A DNA stretch of 64,000 nt from Bugula neritina (Eukaryota > Bryozoa > Gymnolaemata > Cheilostomatida > Bugulidae). Made by a program: the position numbers and the translations under genes. Under the pieces are notes generated by a model. It was not told the origin of the DNA and did not search any database. It saw only the letters and a list, made by a program, of their open reading frames with translations. The DNA lies in assembly GCA_964035545.1 (NCBI GenBank), contig OZ037768.1, positions 22,346,819 through 22,410,818 on the forward strand, given 5' to 3'. Shown piece after piece: positions 34,603-64,000 of this stretch (position 1 is its first letter; each line of letters starts with the position of its first letter).

Positions 34603-36665
34603 CTTAAATCTCACATATATTTAACAGATTTATTCAATGTAGAAGCTTGCTATATTTTTGGTTTTAGTACAGATGTAGTGAATAAAGGTAGAAGTTTTGT
34701 TGATTTAGCAGAAGAAAGCATTTAGCTCAAGCTGTAAGGAATAGATCATCTTGATAGTCAAGCTAATGGTCTGAGCCCAACAGTTGCACTATAACAACAA
34801 TAAAAACACAGTCAGTGTAGAACGTTTGTTTACCTGGCCTATAAAGCAACCTGAAACTTGATACAGCTTGATATTTTACTGGTGAAATTTTTTTTAAATA
34901 ATCATAAATATTTGAGATTTGTTTTAGAATCAGTAGATAGTAATGTTTATAAGTAGCGATTAGTACTGCCATGACAACCATAACATTAAATTCTATTATT
35001 CAGTTACTGTGGCTAATAGATAAAAATGTTAAAAGTCCTAATGAATTTGACTGCTTACCAATATTCAACATTCAAAGTTTAAATATTATGCATTATAATG
35101 ATGGCAATTTAGCTAAATAGTAGAACGAAAATATATTAATGCTATTATACTATTTCCTATAACAACTAATTTGCAGAACTGAAAACTAAACATTTTATAC
35201 AGTTCACCTAATTTTTATTTTTAAACGTTGCTAAAACAAAATTTATACATTTGATATTAAAAGTAAGGGTTGCTTCAAAAGGACAAAGAAAAATCAAGCT
35301 GTATGATTAATTTTAAGCACACCCCTAACACTGTCTATGTTATACTATATAATATACTGTATACTATAGTATCAGCTTGCATGTTGAACTTGATGTTAGT
35401 ATGATAAGCATCAGCATTAAAGAGAGTATGAGCCTGTATATTTAAATTATGATATAAAATATTGATTTAAAATCAAAATAAAATATTATATAAATACATC
35501 CCCAAGTAACTATGTGTGATTAACCAATGTACTTTTGGTGTCGATCTGAATCTTAAGACTTCATTCTTGTAATTAAGTCAGTTTAGTCTGAAAGTTATAA
35601 CTTATGAGACCGAGTGTCACTATCAGTAAATGCAATTAATGAATTATGAGTAATCAGTATGAGTATGAGTATCACTCTACTAATACTTATACTGTAACTG
35701 TATGAGTATGGTTATACTTATAGTTATACTTATACTCACTTATGAGTTATGGCTTAGTCTTATACTTATAGTTAATAGGTATACTCAGTCAAATGCTGAA
35801 ACACTAAGTCTAATACTAATAGTAATAGTAATACTAATAGTTATAGTAATAGTCCTACTCCTAGGGCTACGCCTACTGTATCGCAGTGATAGTGATACCC
35901 TTACTCACTACTCAGTTACTGTCCTAGTGAATGCGATAGTGATACTAATAATCACACTGATAGTGGTATTGAAATTCAAAATCATAAATCATTTAATCAT
36001 TAATGATCAAGGATTAGGTGAAACTGAAAATGAAAGTCATTATCATTATGATTATGATTACTATTAGTATTAGTATTACTATTAGTATTATTTATTATCA
36101 ATTATGGCTATGAGTATGATCAAATGCTATCAATTTTCAGATGATTTACAATCACTTAATTGATTATTATACATTTTACAAAATTGCTCATCATAATGTT
36201 TCATCGATCAACTTAGTTAAAGTCGCCTACTGGCTACTAGTAGCAGTAGTAGTACTAGTCATGGTACTAGTAGTGTTCAGACGGAAGCGTCGAAATGAAA
36301 ATGCGATGTTGCAGTGATTAAGGGAAGATAATTTTTATCTAGCATGTATTGTGGTATGATCGTTGTTATCTCCGCCCTTTTAGTTGAGGCGCACAAAAAT
36401 AACCATATAAGCAGTAAGGTGATTTGCTACGCTAACAAATCACGTGACATGTTTCTATGATAGGCAGCTATCCAATCAAATAATATCAAGCCTGCATAGG
36501 CACAGCTGACAGCCTAACTTACAAGTTACAATAGTTGGACTTCGAGAAGCGCCCATGCTGATAGTGTGACATAGTTGGCTGACGAAAGTATTTTAAAGGC
36601 ACGTTAAGAACTTTCAAACTTTATTTCTTTGGTTGCCACCAACACACTATAAGTATAAGATAAAA
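34603..36665. other. Divergent intergenic region, GNB5 and basigin-like gene
   Basis: AT-rich, with a triplet-phased tract at 35640-36110. A less AT-rich segment at about 36270-36660 next to the basigin-like start is the likely promoter and 5' UTR, but no specific element is recognised. Confidence 0.5.
35640..36110. repeat. Degenerate triplet-phased tract
   Basis: Same style as the other tracts: ctaatactaatagtaatagt, gatagtgatacc and tattagtattactattagta in 3-base phase. Confidence 0.6.
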
Positions 36666-39600
36666 ATGAATTGGACTTTCACATTACCTATATTGATATT
36701 TATCTCATTATTTTATATAAATACGTCATTGCCAGGTAAGAAATTCAAGTTTTAATTTAATTTATTAATTTCAATTGTATTTTATGTTATACTAATACTA
36801 ATAGTAATAGTAATACTCCTACTGTAGTTAATTACTAATACTTGAAGTCTACTTGTAGTTGTATATTTATAAATATCAATATGTAGTAGTACTAGTACTA
36901 GTAGTAGTAGTGGTAGTTAAACTCACTAGTTGTAGTTGTACAATTCAATATAATAATCCTTATGATATTATTATAAGCTTGAAGTATCTAACAGTAAAAC
37001 TACATGTAATACTAATGGCAATACTAATACTATTACATGTGATTTTACTGTTAGATTTCCTGTCAGTTAATCATAATCATTCATATTTTGATTTGCAGTA
37101 GCAACATGGAGTTAGTACTCACTACTCAGTTACTGTTAGACTTGGTCCAGCAATTCTCAGAGTTAGTTTGAGTCTATTACTATTAGTATTACTCTATTAG
37201 TCTTACTGTAACTGTCACTGGTGGTGATCACTTGATGCACTGAGTCTGATGCTTTAATTCTATAGCATAGATTGCAAGTTAACCATAACGATAATGGTAG
37301 TTTCGTAATAAGTCTAGCTCTAAAACATAGTCATTTTCATCTTAAGCCTGAAACTCATTTGTTTGAATTACTGAACTTATGGTAACTGAAGTACTAGTTA
37401 TAAGTTATTATTATGATTACGACCATTGTATTGATTGAGTGATTGATTGATTGATTGATTTTATTTCTATCACTAACATAATATATGTTGTGAAAAAAGG
37501 TGTTAAATACCGATGCCCATGATATTTGATCAATTATTTAATGAATGTCGTAGTCACAATAATCGAATTCTTATTAGTAAACCCACTAATAATGAAGCGA
37601 TAAATACTCACATTGTGATGGTGTTTGCTATTAACTTTAAGCTTGATTAGCAATAGGTTAATAGTCAATGACATCATTAGCAAGAAGTTGATTCTAAGAG
37701 TGAATGCGCGAATACAAAGTGTTAACAGCACTGCAAAAGCAACAAGAAAATGAGACTTATTGACTGTAAGGTAGTTGACCAATAAAATAATGAACAGTTA
37801 TGGTAAAGTGAGTTTAAACTGACTAAATAACTGATAACTCAAACATAAAGAAAACTCTCATTTCTTAGTTTTTGAGCCCATTATGACCATTATTTAAATT
37901 ACCAGATAGTTTTAAGGTTGGAGTATGGTAACCAACTGATAAAAATTGATGATAACTATTAAGTTCTACTCACATCAACATCTATGTGTATCCAGGTCCT
38001 TGTTATTCAGACTTGATTTAAATAAACATAAATATATCACATTATGAAATATAAAATAACATTATAGAAACCTAAAACAAAATTAGATATTCATTCAACT
38101 GGTTAATTACTTTTTCAAGATTTTTTGTTTGATGAAATTAAAGCTAATGGAATTATCTATACCATTTTTTTGGACCATATAATACATTCTGCATGTAGGA
38201 CTCTTTAAACCTTGTAAAATTGTAAGATGATATTTTATTTCAAGTAGACACGTTGTACCTTTTAATTTGCTTGAAGAATATTACAGTGATTATATGATTT
38301 CATATAGATTGGTGGCCATTATACACACTAGTGACTGGCACATTACTTATACCTACTAACTAGTTTAGTAGAGCCAATAAACTATTCCAAGTGCTTGACA
38401 TCAATCTGTGCATTCTAATATTTTAATGAAGCTTGCAAGCATTCAATTCCCAGCATTGTCTAAACCAGATTCAGCTCGTTCTACCCCATTGTTTGTTATA
38501 AGCCCTCTTACCTACTTCAGAGAATGAATTTGTGAGGTTAAATGGAGGGGAGTTGATACTGAGTTGTGAGGCTGAAAACGATGGCGTAGACTGGTTTCTT
38601 AATGGTGCTGCCGCGCCGAGAGAGTCAAGCTTGGCAGGCAGCAAAGGCAGCACCATCAACTCTACGTACGTCATCACCGAACTCTCCGCCAATGACACCG
38701 GAATGTACGAATGTCGGTCTGCTAAAACCAGCGTTGCTATCAAGAACTTCACTGTCACCATCATTTCAGGTAAAACATGATTACTCTTAAGAAGAAAGAT
38801 TCATACTGGAATGGTTTTAGTAATTTGTCAAAGCTGAAAGTAGTTTTCATGTGGACTTGATGAAGAATATTGTGTAATGTATACAGTTACATGTGATTCA
38901 CTCATTATAATGTAACTTCAACGCTGATTTTGACACACCTCTGCCTGTTGTGGCAAGAGAAACCTTGGAGCTAAAGTCCTACTTTGTAACACTCAGAATG
39001 TGCTCTGTTTGTTCACTTTAGTCTTAGTATTGAGAAGTTCTTTCCAGTCACTGTGTTATCATATTCTATTGTATGTGCCATGTTACAGTGAGGGTACTCT
39101 GTGCTATTTACTGTATATAGTGTGCTATTTACAGTATATAGTGTACTATATATTGTGTGCTATATACTGTATACAGTATATGTAGTGTGCTATACACTGT
39201 ATGCAGTATACTATATTCTGTGTGCTATACACTGTATACAGTATACTATATTGTGGGTGCTATATACTGTATACAGTATATGTAGCTAGTGTGCTATACA
39301 CTGTATGCAGTATACTATGTACTCTTTACTATAGTTTCTGGAAACAACAGCTCTCTACCAACAGAGAACAATTCCACGGAACTGACTTGCAACGTGGACA
39401 CTGACTTTGTTATTACATCGTTACACTGGCGCAGAAATGACGAGATAATAAACGGCACCTCAGACGAATACTCTGTCACAACCCCTACCACCACACACTC
39501 CACTCTCACTCTTAACAAACCTGGTAGGTTATCTCCTTGCACATTAGGCTTGTAGCTGCAGGTTGACCTTAGGCTGGTATTCGAATGATGGTTTGTTTAT

Positions 39601-42600
39601 GTGAGGATACTAGCGTATTCTCCTGCTGGTATATGCATGTTAGTGTGAGCCAAATCAGAAGTTTGTGAGTTTGTAAGCTAGTCAAGGTAATACAAATAGT
39701 ACAGATAGTGAAGGTGATACAAGTAGTGAAGATAACACAAGTGTAACAAGTATTGCAGGTATTTATTCAGTTTATAAACAATTCATTTCATTTGTAGGAC
39801 CTGAAGATGCCGGACTATACACTTGCGCTTTCACTGCAGAAATTGATGGAGAGATGAGAGAATTTAAACGCCATTTCAGTGTTAATAGTAAGTGTTGTCA
39901 TTTCAACACAGCCTAGCCACTCACTCTAATCTGTTTGAAAAGGGGGAATGTGATTTTGTGATTGTATAGTCTAAATTTGTGTTGCCAGTGGAAAAAATAT
40001 GAGTTTAACTTTAATTATCCTTTGATCAAATCAGGTTGAGTTTAGCAACATAAAACTATGTGCCCCCTCCGTATCTCACTAAGCTGCGGGTCCTGAAACC
40101 TCAATTTGTGACATAATAGAATACCAGATTTAATTCGCAGATTCGTTAAATTTTGCCATTGTGTCCCTACACACACATACGTAAACCACAAGTAAGCCAC
40201 AAAACAGGGGTCCAAGCCCTTCTCGTGACCTATGGACTATCGTGAGAACTAGATCCGTGAGATATAGAGTGAGATATAGAGTGAGCACTGTGTTGGCCAA
40301 AACTAGTTTGTTGTGGCCAGTATATTTGTCTGTGGGTCTAACGCCATGTGTTTATTAACAGCTGCACCAGTAGTGGAGGAGATTGAGAAGCCGAGAAGTA
40401 AGTTGGAAGGCGATGATGTGAAGCTTGAGTGCAAAGTTTCCGGCTTCCCTACCCCCAACATTGTATGGTACCGCAGATTGGAAAATGAAGAGGGTAAAAT
40501 ATTTTGTTATACTTCACTGTGACCGTAATTCCCATTAGAGTCATACAACTGGCTCAGAGTTAAATTAAAATAGTTTATTTTTATTGTATCAAAAGAAAAT
40601 CAAATATATTGATTATATATAATTATATCGTAGGATAATACATAACCATATTATATGTGAATATATATTATATTATATAATATATTGTATAAGATGTTAT
40701 ACAATATTATGTTATATTATATAATAATATATAATCATATTATATAATTATATTGTATATGGATGTGTATTAGATTAACTAGATCCCTGAGTGATTTTGC
40801 TCTTATAAACTGAGTACAACATGCTATCATAAGCCAATATTTGAGGTGAAACTTGTGTATCACAGCTAGCATAGTAGTCATATCTATGCTGTACTAAGAT
40901 GTGTATTTTAGTAGAATTATTATTGATTAGCCAACAAACATGAATTAGTACTACTATTGTGGCTGACTATTCATACTCGCAATGCTCAGGGTTGGGGCTT
41001 AAAAGTTGTGCAGTGCAAAGTTTATGGAGTATATTCCTTAGATCTTGGATTAAGCTGACCAAAATTTAATGTCGCTTTGGATGGAAAATTGTGACTAATA
41101 GAAGCCTTATGCAGTGGTGATAAAAGTAGTTATGAAAGGCTTAGTTGTAGTAGATGTGATGGGTTGGAAGATCTTTCTGTTCATTTTCAGTCAATGAGGA
41201 TTACATAACACATTCACTGATGATTATATTATATAACATCAATTGTTGCATGTATGCCTGCAGCAGGTTAAAGATTATTATCTAAACATAAAATTGAAAA
41301 TGAATTTATTATAAAGTATTTGGAGTTCATGTAAATATATCCGACCTGCAGTTCATCAAGTTGTTATAATTGAAGTATTGACTGTTCCTGTTGAAAGTTT
41401 GGAGGGTAGGAGATAGGTTTTATTGTATAGTTTCAGCCATCAGTAGCCTGCATACAAAAGTAGTTTTTACATGCAAAATACACTGGAGGGACGACTGCAC
41501 ATGTTCCACATCTAGTGATGGCTCGTATAAATATTAATGTTGGGTTTTTCAAGTTCTATAAACAATAGGCAATATCCCTGATAAACACTCAACTCCTTCA
41601 AATAACTGACTAGCATCTTTTAGAAACCTACAATAGCATGAATTGCTTTGATAGATGTGTGTAGGTGATGCCCACTTCTATTCACTATTTTTAAATAAAA
41701 CATGATGATAACCGGGACAAATATGTGCTTATTATTCTCCCCACATTTTTTATCACAATACTTATCATGAGATAACAGTGACACGATAAAGAAGTTTTAA
41801 GTACTTGAGTAGTTTAAGACTTACAGAAGAACAGCCATGAAACTACAACCGTTGCTTTATGACAACTCTGCATGCCTACTTTCTCATATTATGTAAAAAC
41901 TGTGGGACAGCCTCTGGTAATGAGTAAAATATTCAGAAGAAATGAGTTTAAATGATTATGTATATTATGTAATTCTAGTGCTAGAGCTAGTTTTTATGAA
42001 ATCTAAATTATTTTACTTTTCAGTCCAAATTTTTTCTGGTGCGTACTAAATAAAGTAAAAGGACCTTTATATATTTAAGAAAATGTTTTATAATATAGTA
42101 CATTTATCATAGACTAACAATTATTACACATGTAAAGCAGTATATGCATCTACACAGCAGCAAATTGACAGGCAGGAAGCTGGTAATATACACTTGCAAC
42201 TATTACAATGGCTGCAGGTTTAATGGAGCCTAACAAATTACTTAAATAGCATTTCTGATGTGCTTTCTATTCTAAATTTAATGAAAGTGACATGATATGC
42301 TATACAACTATGAAAAGCTATTCTAATAATAATAATTCGATTGTAAAGCTATTATCTGTATGGAATTTGATGAGGTGATATAGTATCTATTGAAATTCAC
42401 AGTCCAATATTTTTTTAGAAAAAGACCTAAATTTTCACAATGAATTCTACAAGTGCTATCTACTAGCATCTGATATGTCACAATGATGCATACTTATAAT
42501 GAAGTTTTAGTAGCTTTCTACGCTGATGGAACAAGTTTTAAATGCTGTCAAAACTTACAGAACAGTAATATATTCAATATGACACCCATTCAAATAGTCT

Positions 42601-44748
42601 GGAAGTAATTTTTAAACTTTTATCGTAGAGAGCTCAGGAAGTGAATCAATTTCATGCATTTTTGTCGTTAGTCAAATTTTGAAAAAAGGTGATTGATTGC
42701 TCAGAAAATTTTGTGTTTCCCTACCAGAGGCTAACGAAATCAAGTTTGACGACAGAGTGACCACTTTGGACAACGAAGGCAGCGTGCCCAATGCTATACT
42801 CCTTTTGAAGAAGTTGAAGATTAAAACTGACAGAGGCGACTATATTTGTGAGGCCACCAATGAGCTGGGGTCTAGTAACAGCACGGTCACACTCAAGGTC
42901 AAAGGTCAGTACAGTAAACACTGGTAGTGTCTGGAAACTTTTTGCAATTTTTTGTTTTTAGAAGAGGTAGGTGCAGTAATGGAGAAATTGAGAAAAGTCT
43001 GTGTTCTAGATTAGAAATGTAGCAAAACCAAAATTCAATAAGGAAATTAAAGAACTTAGGCTATCTCAATTTTTCCACCACTGCTCCTAAAATATGTTTT
43101 AAAAAAGAAGTCTTATTAGGCTTGTAAGAACGACATGCTATGAAATAATTTATAGTACAAACCTCAGGTAGAAATCAGTAAATCAGAAAACTAAAGTTGC
43201 TAGGTAATTAATCATAATATTAGTCATATTTTATGATTTAAATTTCCAGTAAAGTTTGTCAACCACAGTATTTGCAATTTAAATTGAAGCAAGTTGGCGG
43301 CTTTCCATAATCTTTGAAAGCTTCTATTTATTGGTGTGTTGGCCTGTTATAACAATTTTTTTGCCAACAAATATTACTCAATAAACCACCTCAAGTGTGC
43401 CATAAATTCACCCTGGCCTGTTCATCAGGTAGGGAGTTATTTCTCTAAGGCTGCTGCCATTCACAGCCACATTTGACATCTTCCAGCTGCGTACTCTGCT
43501 GGCCACAACTATTTATATGCTATCAATTTTATACTGTAATATCTCTTGTCATGCAAGCAGGACCTTGACTGAAGGAATTCTTACTGCTGTTGACAAAAGC
43601 AGTGCATTTTAGGCAACTGCTTCATGTAGAAACTATTTTAATATAAACATCTTTTGACGTGATGATGCAACTCAGTGATGTAACTGGGTGAAATGTTGTT
43701 ACTAGGGCTTGTTTTAGTTGGACTAAGGTAAACTTCTTGGCTGCATTTACTAGATTTTTATTTTTTCACTCAGAAATCTATATTTGTGTTGTGTCGTAGT
43801 TGGAATGTTTATGAAAACAGTTGAAACTTAGGAATTCGGTATTTTTAGTAGAAATAATTTATATAACCTCCTGGCAGGGTGTATAATACTATTTAGTAGA
43901 CACAGTGTATATCCAGTGGAGCCAGTAACTATAGCCTTTAGTTGTGCAGCTGTATCAGCTGTATATGGTATCAGTAGTGTCAGCTGTATAAGGTATCAGT
44001 AATATCAGCTGTATAGGGTATCAGTAGTGTCAGCTGTATACGGTATCAGTAGTGTCAGCTGTATAGGGTATCAGTAGTGTCAGCTGTATAGGGTATTAGT
44101 AGTGTCTGCTGTATAGGGTATCAGTAGTGTCAGCTGTATAAGGTATCAGTAGTGTCAGCTGTATAAGGTATCAGTAGTGTCAGCTGTATAGGGTATCAGT
44201 AGTGTCAGCTGTATGTGGTATCAGTAGTGTCAGCTGTATGTGGTATCAGTGGAGTAACCAGTCCATACTCGTTTTAGACAAGCTGGCTGCGGTTTGGCCG
44301 TTCCTGGGAATTTGCGCTGAGGTAGCCATCCTTTGTAGTATTATATTCATTTTTGAAAAGAGACGAAACCGTAAAATGGAGGAAGAGGAGGAAGTTGACG
44401 CCGTGAAACAGGATGTGTAAGTAGAAATACGTACAGGAAGTAGTTCAGAAATGTACTTGATGGGTGGACTAGAAGATAGTTTACAAAGTAGAGGTGCGAT
44501 ATTCACTGACTTAGCTCTAAACCTCTCCCTTAACCAACAATGTTATACATGATATTATGATGTTGCCACATGCCGGGACATTATTTCAATTTAACCTACA
44601 AGTTTTAGATCCTTTCAAGGGTAGCAGAGTTTAGTTGGTCCAGTAAGGAGTGAATTCACACTGTTTGCTATATTTCAGGTTGAACCAAGCGAATGGCACA
44701 GACGATAAAGAGCTAAGACAGAGAAACAACACAAATGTGAAAGCCTGA
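36666..44748 (+). CDS. BSG: Basigin/neuroplastin-family Ig membrane protein
   Basis: Eight exons join in phase to 371 residues: 36666-36735, 38521-38769, 39335-39523, 39798-39887, 40362-40493, 42728-42904, 44278-44416, 44679-44748. Exon 1 is a signal peptide of about 23 residues. Three Ig domains follow, each with Cys pair and core Trp: LSCEAEND..VDWFLNG..MYECRS; LTCNV..LHWRRN..LYTCAF; LECKV..VWYRRL..YICEATN. The transmembrane exon reads LAAVWPFLGICAEVAILCSI then IFEKRRNRK, with the buried Glu and basic stop-transfer typical of basigin and neuroplastin. The tail ends DDKELRQRNNTNVKA, like basigin's KxRQRN ending. Family members chaperone monocarboxylate transporters and act in cell contact. 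Basigin versus neuroplastin cannot be separated here. Confidence 0.93.
36780..37100. repeat. Triplet-phased tract with a long hairpin
   Basis: Degenerate triplets in basigin-like intron 1. Positions 36989-37010 and 37032-37054 are inverted copies (taacagtaaaactacatgta vs tacatgtgattttactgtta), about 20 of 22 matching, with a loop of about 21 bases. Confidence 0.6.
37101..38520 (+). other. Remainder of basigin-like intron 1
   Basis: AT-rich. At 37433-37470 a gattgattgattgatt run next to ttttatttctatc looks, on the minus strand, like a retroelement tail (aaaatcaatcaatcaa). Nothing else is recognised. Confidence 0.4.
39095..39325 (+). repeat. Palindromic tatactgtatacagtata minisatellite before a 3' splice site
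   Basis: Repeated gtgctatatactgtatacag / tatactata words, self-complementary, ending about 10-20 bp before the acceptor of exon 39335-39523. Confidence 0.75.
40494..42727 (+). other. Long intron of the basigin-like gene
   Basis: No exon seen. It contains an AT-rich tatata tract at 40610-40760 and, at 42041-42066, a solo copy of the terminal repeat of the element at 28098-28605. Confidence 0.45.
42905..43930 (+). other. 5' part of basigin-like intron 6
   Basis: AT-rich sequence with no element or exon recognised; the 25-bp array follows it. Confidence 0.45.
43940..44250 (+). repeat. 25-bp minisatellite near a 3' splice site
   Basis: About 12 copies of gggtatcagtagtgtcagct plus gtata, ending about 30 bp before the acceptor of exon 44278-44416. 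Confidence 0.9.
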
Positions 44749-45733
44749 GTTCCAACAAATGATGTTACCTCCGTAAATTCTACAATATGTTTCGCTGTAT
44801 TTCACTTTAGATTATTACTTCTAGTTTAACATTTTCTGACTGTATTTATGAGGTAGTCCAGAGTTGTGTTGTATATGTATCTGCCGTTGTCTACAGTGTG
44901 CCGTCATGTATTTTCTCTTACTTAGATCTGTGTGCATACTTTGTTGTTTGGTTACTATAATTTATTGCACAGGCACAAAATGATAGTAGATATATTCAAC
45001 ATGCTGTAGACTTGAAATTGTAATACTGCATTGCCTACTGTGATGTTTGTTTTATATTTTAAATAATAAAAATGAGATTCTGACTGATTTTATGCATTTG
45101 TGCCAATATTAGCCATGGATTGGTCATGTTAGTCACGTATTTTCATGTTGTAACTAATAACACTATTTAAATATATTTTGTAATAATTCAACAATATATT
45201 TTACAGTTTGTTATTATACTGAATTATATAATCATTTTTCTTCACAATAAATACATTTATAATATGTACAAAACTTCCTATCTTATTTTCCATACACAGT
45301 TTTTCTAAAAGAGTATCCTGGTTAAACCATGCTGTCTACACCTTCATTGTTTCCCTGTTGCTAGGTAACAGAACACGTGAGGTTCTCCATTTTCGTAACA
45401 TACACGTCATTACTTTATAGATAAAAATATAACAATGTAGAGAAGATAAAAGTAGTTTTCCTATAAAACACCATGATAATAAACCTCAAGAAAAGACTAC
45501 TGTGTTGATGTGTAATGACTGCACAAAAGTAGCTGGAAATATGGTGGTATAAATATTGAAATGATAAATAAGCCACAAGAACTTATCTATGTAAATAGTA
45601 AGTTAATATTACTATCATCAAGTTTAGATTTTAGTCGGTGTTATTTATAATGTAGATTAAAACATTAAAAATTGGGTGAAAACTGGATAGAAAAACTCTA
45701 GAGTATACAACATAAACAAGACACCAGCTGATT
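44749..45733. other. Convergent region, basigin-like gene and RAD54L2
   Basis: 3' UTRs of both genes. AATAAA signals on the plus strand lie at 45065-45070 and 45246-45251. Nothing else is recognised. Confidence 0.5.
45065..45070 (+). terminator. Polyadenylation signal of the basigin-like gene
   Basis: AATAAA about 315 bases after the stop codon, in AT-rich sequence. Confidence 0.5.
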
Positions 45734-63753
<18,020 letters not shown>

Positions 63754-64000
63754 CTGTACAAACAGCAGAGCAACATGTGCAGGCCATATATATGCTGTGA
63801 TGGTCACATAACAGAGAAGAAAATCAACTTGAACTGAATATATACTAATGCTAAGTAAACAAGTTTGATAGATATTAATTTGCAGGGAGATAACTATAAA
63901 GCTGTATGAGTGAATAGCTAAGGGTAAACATCATTTACAAACAGTATTTACATCAAAATAATGGAGTTCTGGAGAACACATTTCCTGCTAGAACTGATGA
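63754..64000. other. Right edge, ARIP4 intron
   Basis: AT-rich sequence upstream of the first visible ARIP4 exon; no further exon recognised. Confidence 0.5.

Overview
The window is nuclear DNA of an intron-rich, AT-rich animal. Evidence: consensus GT..AG introns, a metazoan gene set (basigin family, GNB5, RAD54L2/ARIP4, vanin/biotinidase, TMEM14, RUSF1), a tRNA-derived SINE and small inverted-repeat elements. The phylum cannot be fixed from sequence alone; an invertebrate is likely. Exon models below were joined by hand from splice sites and reading phase, and most close in frame from start to stop.

Layout. 1-1721 (+): 3' end of an immunoglobulin-domain membrane protein. 4316-14714 (+): a 16-exon, about 912-residue C2H2 zinc-finger protein with about 12 fingers and a KH-like segment. 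15151-17933 (-): a two-exon, GPI-anchored vanin/biotinidase-type amidohydrolase, tail to tail with the zinc-finger gene. 19349-20031 (-): TMEM14. 21318-29442 (+): a 12-exon, 461-residue RUSF1 (DUF647) gene. 31256-34602 (-): GNB5-type G-beta. 36666-44748 (+): an 8-exon, 371-residue basigin/neuroplastin-type protein with three Ig domains. 45734 to beyond the right edge (-): RAD54L2/ARIP4 SNF2 helicase, at least 20 exons. There is no operon logic; these are independent housekeeping or signalling genes.

The striking feature is not the genes but their introns. About twenty minisatellites lie inside introns, and most begin at the 5' splice site or end at the 3' splice site. In several, the repeat unit contains the splice site itself, with a few flanking exon bases in three cases, so the intron holds a ladder of decoy donors or acceptors. 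One intron (9950-10334) is built entirely of 43-bp units that each carry an acceptor, an 8-nt pseudo-exon and a GTAAGT donor. Two introns in unrelated genes 43 kb apart share the same 11-bp array with matching variant order and the same sense orientation. This splice-junction-anchored minisatellite system is the main candidate for something undescribed.

Other structure: a 197-bp foldback element, a 508-bp element with 25-bp terminal inverted repeats and a second solo end, a tRNA-derived SINE, two possible LINE tails, four tracts of degenerate triplet-phased (TAN)n sequence between or beside genes, and long (GA)n and polypurine tracts in ARIP4 introns.
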